Of a DNA stretch of 64,000 bases, positions 57,301 through 64,000 are shown one piece after another. Below the pieces are notes generated by a model, which did no database searches, was not told where the DNA came from, and saw only the letters and a program-made list of their open reading frames with translations. This DNA is from Anthostomella pinea (taxonomy: Eukaryota > Ascomycota > Sordariomycetes > Xylariales > Xylariaceae). The stretch's first letter is position 1. Every line of letters begins with the position of its first letter. The stretch lies in the NCBI GenBank assembly GCA_963556695.1, contig CAUWAG010000018.1, positions 930,001 to 994,000 on the forward strand. The letters are read 5' to 3'. The translations under genes were made by a program, and so were the position numbers.

Positions 57301-59867
57301 GTTGCTGGTAATTTCTCCTCGGCACCTCAGGAGGATTGGGAAGGCTTCATGAACCAAATCTCGCTCCTCGACGCTCCCAAGAAGCAGCCCGACAAACAGC
57401 CTACAGCCCAGCAGTATATCGATGAAGCCTTCTCAGGTCTTCAGGGTATAAATAATTTCTGCCAGAGGGTGTCCTGGAGGACTGAGGGGTTGTTGAACAT
57501 CGCCAGATTTCTCGCACGAGACAGCTGGGTATCCCGCCCTCAGCTGATTGCGCACCTGAAGAATTCAAGACAGGACTACATGGCGACGCAGCCCGGAGGA
57601 GAAGCTGATCTACACAATGGCGGCGGCGAAGTCGTCTCAGGCGCTGCTGGTTTCTACCTTGTCTTCCAAGTTCAGCTCCCCAAAAACATCGACCTTTTTG
57701 GCGATAGGGGTTGGTACATCGGCATGGAGCAAGAACTGCCTGACTGGTATTTTACCTCGATAACCAATTTCCTGGACAAGTCTGCCGGTCCCGCAATGGG
57801 ATCTGGGAGCTGGCCCAGCACCGGCCAAGCTTACACGCTGCGCATGGACGTGGCACAAGCTTCTCCTCTTATGCTGGCGTACATGAACCAGAACGACTTG
57901 GTCGCGACGGTGACTCGGCACATGAACCAGCAGGAGTCGGAGGACTACATAGCGACCTATTGGGCTAACGACATCGAGAACGAAGAGACGGCTGGTGACC
58001 AGGGCGGTGCCTCGATACCGCAAAAGTCAAACCGCAGCAACCTTGGGAAACGGGTTCCCACAGAAGATCCGCTGCCACCGGCTTATGAGCATCAACGCCT
58101 GATATCTGCGGAGTCGACCAAGAACAGACCTATAGTGGACCAGCCATACAGGCGAGACGACTCTGGGGGTGAAGGTATTACTGTATTCTTCATGGACTCG
58201 GGTTTTGACATGCATCCAGTCTACGTAAGTCTACAATGGAGCTTTCCTGCGCAAATGCGTCATTGGTACTGACGAGTTGCACAGGAAACAGAGATGGGAG
58301 TATCGCAGTGGATTTTTGAACCTGATCGATATTCCTTCTACAACACGCCTGAGGATATGCTGCCTGATGTGGCCGTCAGCGACCGTATTGAAGACAGTCT
58401 TAATGACAATGCGGTAAGTATACACCAAAGGGAAGTTTATATACACATAAGAGTGGAAAGCTAATCTTGATGGCTCGGCAGCCCAATGGTAATGGTGTCA
58501 GGGCAGGACACGGGACCGCAGTCGCCCCTTTGGCTGTAGGCCGGACCTACGGACTCGCACCGAAAGCCGATCCGTATTTGATCGAGCTCGTCGACGCTTA
58601 CTATGGCCCTGACCGGAAAGTCCGCCAAGCGGCAGGGCAGACCCCGGCGCTCAAGAAGTCGTTCGAGAAGATCATCGAGATCATCGTGAGCCGAAACCTG
58701 CAGGGCAAAGCCGTCGTGTCATCGGCATTCCGTAAGTCCAACCGCTCGAAGATAAGCATAGATCTTCACTGCTGATACATGAACAGTCAAGGCTCAGGAG
58801 TTCGCGCCGGACTGGCAGAACGTCAAGGACCTGTACGCCAGGAACATCGCCAGACTGGAGGAGCTTGGCGTCCTCTGGGTTCAAGCCGCGGGCAACCACG
58901 GACTCTATCCGAATAACCCCACGAAGCCTTGGCGCGATCTCTCGCAATTCTTGCCCACCTCCCTCGCAAGTGACGACAACAACATCCTCACCGTGGGCTC
59001 CACGGATGGGCTCGGAAGGTACACCACATGGACGTCTCCCGTCGGGATTGGCTCTGGCCCGGCTTTCGGCCCCGGTAAAATTAATGTTTGGGCAATGGGC
59101 GACGGCGTCAAGTTGATGGGTCTGGCGGGAGCGCGCGACCGTGCGCAATTCGGAACGAGTTTCGCGGCTCCGCAAGTGGTATGTTCCAGTTTACTACTTA
59201 CATCCCAACACAGCGAAGACGTCCCTCCGCTAACAGCAGTCATAGGCGGGATTAGCTGCGTACTTCCTCGGCCTGGAGAAGGACATGTTCAGGTGGAATC
59301 CGAATGGCGGCGCTGATCAAGGAAAGACGCTCTGTCTGAGCCTGAAGCGACACATCGAGGACTTCGCCTACCGTCGCATTCCCATGGACCGGCAACTCGC
59401 GCTGCCCGGTGGCGTCAGCCTGCCGTACCCGATGCCCGACGACATCAACGTCGCGTACAACGGCATCTACGGGCAACAGGATAGTAAGTCTACCCTAGTA
59501 CCACCTAACCTACCAACTATCCAGTACCCAGGAGGTACCCAGGAGTCGAGAACAGCCGGTACTGACATCTATCGAACCAGGCTGCGGCGTCCCGGGCGTC
59601 CCGAGCAAGCGCGCCGATCAGGGCAACCCCGACGACCCAGGCTACATGTGTCCCGTCGCCGTGCCCGTCGGCGGTCAGGGTGGTGTCCCCGGCTCGACTT
59701 CGATGCCGTCGACGTTTGTCACCTCGACCATCGCGCCCACGTCGGGAACGGGAGGGGCGGATGCCATGTTCACTGCGACTACGACTGTTGCTTCTTGTAT
59801 CCCGAAAGCCGGCGCTACGGGCGGTCCCAATGGGACGCAAGTTGCGCGCGGGATTGATTGTATGTGA
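54305..59867 (+). CDS. Secreted subtilisin-like serine protease with long mucin-like N-terminal region
   Basis: Extracellular S8 protease. Seven exons: 54305-54383, 54455-58224, 58285-58413, 58482-58731, 58787-59178, 59246-59483 and 59581-59867. Length is 1709 aa from ATG 54320 (used for numbering) or 1714 from 54305. A signal peptide (MARVLPLWLLYAIAGGVGSVNG) leads to about 770 residues of Ser/Thr/Pro/Gly-rich repeats. Next come a short Cys-containing module (about 805-870) and an unclassified 350-residue region. The catalytic domain has D1269 (FFMDSG), H1331 (GHGT), oxyanion N1441 (AAGNHG) and S1529 (GTSFAAP), all intact. The C-terminus is Gly/Pro/Ser/Thr-rich with several Cys. The stalk suggests a cell-wall-bound or heavily O-glycosylated enzyme (inference). 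There is no GPI-type tail. Confidence 0.9.
54961..55212 (+). repeat. 84-bp coding tandem repeat (28 aa, 3 copies)
   Basis: Copies start at 54961, 55045 and 55129 (each GGTACYGATT...), encoding GTDSPSSSTVLPPV and GTPSGHVLPPP-like units in the subtilase stalk. Copies are nearly identical, which implies recent expansion. Confidence 0.9.
55227..55436 (+). repeat. 135-bp-spaced coding repeat (2 copies)
   Basis: The unit GACTATCCTTCCACCGCCTG... encoding TILPPPDTVHISSQSLLPIT occurs at 55227 and again at 55362, identical over about 70 bp. It belongs to the subtilase stalk. Confidence 0.85.
55993..56268 (+). repeat. 69-bp coding tandem repeat (23 aa, 4 copies)
   Basis: Units start at 55993, 56062, 56131 and 56200. 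They encode TTASSSAGTTSTPSGNSTVI-like segments ending in PPP; the fourth copy is diverged. They are in frame and inside the subtilase stalk. Confidence 0.9.
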
Positions 59868-60580
59868 AGCGAAGATGGATCACGAACGGGGCGTTCTTGT
59901 GAATGTTGATCTATCACTGGTGGTACCTCCACGGGTAATATGCTGTAAATATAGTTAGTTCTCATAGTAATAGCAAGAATAAGGTGCTGTTCTATGAAAT
60001 CCAACGCAAAATTGACAGATCACTTGGATCTCGTGGGATAGGATCGTCTCATATGTATGTTCGTTGGTCGGAAAGGGGACCTCAAATTCATCTCGTCTCT
60101 GCGCCGTGTGTCATAACTTCGAGGGGAGCGGTCGGGAGGCTGTCTGTTCATGGACAGCTCCCGCGGAAAGTGAATGAAAAGGGGGTAGAAGATCCGACGA
60201 TAGCCTCGGCATCGGCGCGGGACAAGCCTAGCTGACCCACTGCTACAGAGCCGCACATCTTAGATGCCGCCTAGTCCAACGCTATCGATCGCTTTAGAAC
60301 TGAGCTAGAATCCGGCATTACGAAACTGATTAATTTTTCAGTCTACTCAATCCAGACCAGGGTAAGAAACACGGCAGAGGGTCCTGCTAGTTAGTTGCTA
60401 CCCCTATATTCGGAAGTTCCCGATATACGCGGTTGGCGATCGGTGCGAGGGAACATTCAAAACACGCCAATCCCCCTCGTGCTGTTACGGCATGAACTCT
60501 GAACGTCGAGATTGTTACGATATCCGGCTTGGTGTACTTTCTAATCACTCGTCCCTTATCCAAGCAAGACACTCATAAAA
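59868..60580. other. Intergenic region between secreted-protein genes
   Basis: About 710 bp; no gene or clear motif recognised. It should hold the subtilase 3' UTR and the propeller gene promoter. Confidence 0.5.
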
Positions 60581-61537
60581 ATGCTGTCCTCCATCCTCAC
60601 CTATCTACCGCCACTGGTACTAGCTATATTCGAAGCTCGACGCGGGTCGCAGCAGACGTTCTTCAAGTTCACCCAGTCAGGAGCTTGGGTCGAGAACTTG
60701 GCCGTACGCTCCAACGGCGACCTTCTGGTCACCCGTTTCGATGCACCTGAGCTATGGAGCATCAACACATCGACCAAGGAGGCAACCAAGGTCGTCGCGT
60801 TTGACGGCGACCTACAGACTTCCGGGATCACAGAAATAGCCGACGACGTATTCGCCGTGATAACGGGGAATTTCTCGATGGCCACCGGCACCACGGTCGG
60901 GTCATGGGGTGTCCAGAAGGTGGACTTCACGACCGGCAGCAACACACCGGAGGTATCTACCATCAAGACGATGCCCGAGGCAGAGTTCCTGAACGGCCTC
61001 ACGGTACTCGACGAAGACACCCTCCTAGTCGGCGACATGCAACGAGGCCTAATCTACAGGCTCACCATCTCGACGGGGGAGTACGGCATCGCGGTCCAGG
61101 ACGCAAGCATGGCCCCTGTTGCCGACGCGCCCATCGCGGCCGGCGTCGACGGGCTGCGATACCACGACGGCTTCGTGTACTTCACCAACATATTCGGCAA
61201 GACGCTCAACAGGATCCCCCTCGACACCACCGACAAGGCGACGGCGGGTGTTGTGGGAAGCGTCTGGGGCCTTGCCGAATACTCATTGGGCGCCATCGAG
61301 AACATCTGGCAGGGCACATCGGCGGACGACCTCACGTTCGGCGCTGATGGTAGCATGTACGTTGCTACGAACTCGGACAACGGCGTCGTAAGGATCACTG
61401 CGGATGGGAAGAGGAAAGAGATTGCCTCCGTGACTGGCAGTACGTCTTGTGTGTTTGGCCGGACCGAGGCGGACAGGGATGTGCTCTATGTTGCAGGCAG
61501 CGATGGGGCTATCACCTCCATTCGCATTTCGAGCTGA
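60581..61537 (+). CDS. Secreted SMP-30/gluconolactonase-like beta-propeller protein
   Basis: Single-exon 318-aa protein. The first ~20 residues (MLSSILTYLPPLVLAIFEAR) form a signal peptide. The rest reads as a six-bladed propeller of the SMP-30/Gluconolaconase_LRE-like superfamily: VENLAVRSNGDLLVTRFDAP, LNGLTVLDEDTLLVGDMQRG, GVDGLRYHDGFVYFTN, and DDLTFGADGSMYVATNSDNG, which are the recurring blade-end patterns of the family. Catalytic metal ligands are not certain from reading alone. Fungal members are often annotated only as SMP-30-like and include enzymes and structural propellers. It lies between two secreted protease genes, which suggests an extracellular role. Confidence 0.82.
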   Translation: MLSSILTYLPPLVLAIFEARRGSQQTFFKFTQSGAWVENLAVRSNGDLLVTRFDAPELWSINTSTKEATKVVAFDGDLQTSGITEIADDVFAVITGNFSMATGTTVGSWGVQKVDFTTGSNTPEVSTIKTMPEAEFLNGLTVLDEDTLLVGDMQRGLIYRLTISTGEYGIAVQDASMAPVADAPIAAGVDGLRYHDGFVYFTNIFGKTLNRIPLDTTDKATAGVVGSVWGLAEYSLGAIENIWQGTSADDLTFGADGSMYVATNSDNGVVRITADGKRKEIASVTGSTSCVFGRTEADRDVLYVAGSDGAITSIRISS

Positions 61538-61787
61538 AGCTAGCCTTCTTATGCAGATATTTGCATATATCAGTTTCAACATCTATCTTATTTTAGAGGC
61601 CGCCCAGTGCTGCGTATGAAACACTGTTGCTGTGAAATGAATTTCTATTATAGCTTGAACGATGTGTACAAGGGATATCCTTGCTTTCCAAGCTCACCCC
61701 CTATGTACCACACCAATGACATGCTCATAGCCTGCGAGGTTTATCAAGAGATAGGCTCACACGGTAGCGTAGATGAATAGCTCCAGG

Positions 61788-62755
61788 CTATTTGGGATAC
61801 AGCCTAGCAATGGCTCTTATATCCCCCATTGACGGTTTCTCGTTCTCTGAGATCTCCGACTCGTCTTGCTTGAGATAGACGGGTTTCCCATTCTTGGAAC
61901 CCGAAGTTGAGGAGTACATCATGATTGAATCCAAGTCGACAAAGGCGTCGATTTCGTAGTTTCTCGGAGAGGGCCGAAAAGGCAACCAGTTCGCAGCTGA
62001 GAAACCAGCCGCAGTCGCCGCGTTGTAGTCCTTACACAGGTCGGCGATATCCGATCTGTCTTTTAAAGCATCGTAGTCTGCCAAATTCGCACAGTAGACT
62101 ATGAGCTCGAATCAGCAGCTTTTTTCTGAGGGATTCATATGGTGAAATGGAACTGAGGCGTGCGAGGAACAAGGGGATTGAGAGCTTGCTTACACCTAAA
62201 TGGAAATGTATCGCTATAGCTTTCGTCACTATCTTCTTGCCAAGCTGCAGGCTTTTGGTGCTCGTGTTCCAGGCCGAACACATGGCCGAGTTCATGCGCG
62301 CAGAGAGCGGCCGTTGCTGTGGGGGACAAGTGCAATACATGTTCTTGCCCCTTGCCGGCATAACCCAAATCCGCCCAGGACCCCTGTTCGCCGCCGAATT
62401 CGATGTGCAGCACCTCGCCGTCTTTATCTTTGTCATCGCAAACAGGCTTGCCGTGGCTCTTTGAGGGCTCAAACTGTAGACTGGAGTAAGGAGCCACGGC
62501 GTCCTGCCAGAGTTTCCAGCTGTCTTTGACGAGCTGGAGCAGCTTCTCGTACTCGTCTCCCTCGCTACCAACACCGTCCAAACACCACTGAACTTTGGCC
62601 TCGGGCCAAGGCTTGCCTTTGGTGCCTGAGCCATCCGGCTTGATCATAAAGTACCTCTTGGAAAGGTTGGGAACATCCCCCGCAGGCTTGATACCAGGGG
62701 ATGCTAATGTCTGCATCAGAAAAAGAGCCGCGACGACGCCATACTTCAATGTCAT
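61788..62755 (-). CDS. Secreted astacin-like zinc metalloprotease
   Basis: Extracellular M12A-type endopeptidase. Exons 62755-62194 and 62098-61788 (95-bp intron) give 290 aa. It has a signal peptide (MTLKYGVVAALFLMQTLA) and a short pro-region to about residue 34, which lacks an obvious cysteine switch. The astacin zinc signature HExxHxxGxxHE is exact (H154, E155, H158, G161, H164, E165: HELGHVFGLEHEH). The Met-turn is in DLDSIMMYSS in exon 2. Cysteines at 58, 106, 152 and in exon 2 could form the family's disulfides. It is compact, with no CUB/EGF extension. It converges with the propeller gene (250 bp gap). Confidence 0.92.
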
Positions 62756-63907
62756 CTTCCGGGATGTAGGTTGGATAGTCGGGGGGTTTGAGGGGTGATG
62801 AGGCCTGGAAAGCGACAGGGAAATGGAAGCTGAAGTATAACTAGAGTATTGCAGCTAACGCAATTCCCCAAGACGACTTTCTGCTCTTATACCTTACCAT
62901 CGAAGCTGTCTGGGGAGCTGAGAAGCATGGTGTCTAATGAAGACCCAGTTCTGCCAGTCTTGCCACTACTTGGCATCATTGCCGTGACTCCGTTATGGGT
63001 AGAGCATCAATGCTATTTCGGGATACGCTAAAGTTGTAATTTTGGGGCCCTTCGGCAATGTTTTCGGGAGTCACGTTTGGGCCCCCAGTTAAATGGTCCT
63101 TAAGGCAGGAATTGGGTCTATGTGGCTCTCTACCTGGACCTGAATCCTTCCACTTTCTCCCAAGGCCACAGTTAGCCATGCTTTCTAGCACCTCACCAGG
63201 CAGTCGTCGTAACTTCGTCGTGGACGGAGAATTAATCACGTTTCGTACTAGGCTACAGTGCCGTTAATGGGACCCCTTGGTGACCTCAACTAAGTTTTAT
63301 AAATATATGTCGTGACTTATTGTGGGGGAAGGATCGATTACAGGAAGGACCGATTGCATTACGGCACAGGCTGAGAATAGCGTTATAGGTACCTCAATGA
63401 CGGTAAGGGGCTCTCACAATCTCCAGTATAGGTAGGTAAGTAGTCAAAGGATTCGAGGATGTGGGACTTGGAAGGAAGGGGTCGGTGGGCGCGAACCAAT
63501 GAGGACTCATGGTAACTTAGTCTTCAACCCATGAGGTCAGAGGAAGGTGGAATCTTCGGAGGCAGCCGTGAAAGTTCCACGTAGTAGTCATGCATCATTG
63601 CCGAGTTACCGAGTAGATTACACTTTTTAATCGAATTCTTGACAACACACACACCCTGCTTTGCAATGATCGAGCTTGGACATCTGAGGGTCGTATCCAT
63701 ATGTAAGATGAACTTCCTGCCCTCGACATGTGACTCTGTGTTGGTCGTCAATCCACCTGCAGTCAGTCACCTTAAGTGAACGTATTTATCTGCCTACGTT
63801 CATCATGCTTAGAATATATACAATCGTTCAAGAGCAGCAATACCGCAAAAGCACCGAACGACTCTTCTTAGATCGTGGCAGCGTATCAACTTATCCCTAG
63901 ATGTTCG
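62756..63907. other. Intergenic region upstream of the astacin gene
   Basis: About 1.15 kb without a supportable gene; the astacin promoter lies at its left. A GGTAGGTAAGTA run occurs at about 63431. The LINE end borders it on the right. Confidence 0.5.
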
Positions 63908-64000
63908 TATGTTTGTTTGTTTTGTATTTAACGTGGGGGGTAGCTCCTCAGTAGTGCAGACCACGCCTCCCAGAGCCTCTGCATCGCAGGGTTGTGGAGG
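63908..64000 (-). mobile_element. 3' end of a second Tad-like LINE copy, continuing past the window
   Basis: Reverse complement matches 7947-8041 over its whole length with only a few differences. It includes the GAGGAGCTACCCCCCACG block and the AAAC-rich 3' tail. Orientation is opposite to the first copy, and the body of the element lies beyond base 64000. Where the two differ (three clear positions), this copy has C/G and the left copy T/A, so this copy looks less decayed. Confidence 0.85.

Overview
The window looks like nuclear chromosomal DNA of a filamentous ascomycete (Pezizomycotina; Sordariomycetes is my best guess, from gene content rather than proof). The reasons are: genes carry several short introns (mostly 58-200 bp, GTAAGT-type donors, CTAAC/CTAAT branch sites); the proteins are typical of moulds (CFEM GPI protein, CYS-3/MetR-type bZIP, lipoate ligase, secreted subtilase and astacin); gene spacing is loose; and there is a Tad-like LINE. 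I rebuilt the exon structures by hand from splice sites and reading-frame continuity. The exon borders are therefore sequence-supported but not transcript-verified.

Layout. 1-2316: M1 aminopeptidase, cut by the left edge. 2317-8268: gene-poor, with two small hypothetical genes, three dead gene fragments (coiled-coil fragment, alpha/beta-hydrolase tail, F-box) and a 5'-truncated LINE with perfect target-site duplications. 8269-19885: housekeeping block with a DUF1771-Smr protein, chorismate synthase, lipoate ligase, VPS11 and MLH3. 21037-28277: a basic low-complexity protein, a nitrilase with a large insertion, and a CFEM GPI-anchored protein. 28278-34904: a 6.6-kb gene desert. 34905-45501: ribonucleotide reductase large subunit, aquaporin, TatD nuclease and a CENP-N/Chl4 kinetochore protein. 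48093-53704: CYS-3/MetR-like bZIP, a small conserved protein and a FAD oxidoreductase. 54305-62755: a secreted block with a 1.7-thousand-residue subtilase on a mucin-like stalk, a secreted SMP-30-like beta-propeller and a secreted astacin metalloprotease. 63908-64000: the 3' end of a second copy of the same LINE, in opposite orientation.

Most genes are independent housekeeping functions (aromatic amino acids, lipoylation, vacuolar tethering by HOPS/CORVET, mismatch repair/meiosis, dNTP synthesis, kinetochore). The only stretch that looks functionally themed is the right-hand secreted block: two extracellular proteases of different catalytic classes flank an extracellular propeller. The most unusual single gene is the mucin-stalk subtilase. 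Other points worth a look are: an MLH3 whose N-terminal ATPase has lost the catalytic glutamate; an Smr protein ending in a CaaX box; the RNR1 redox tail isolated on its own 44-nt exon; and a bZIP with an in-frame internal start next to its splice acceptor.
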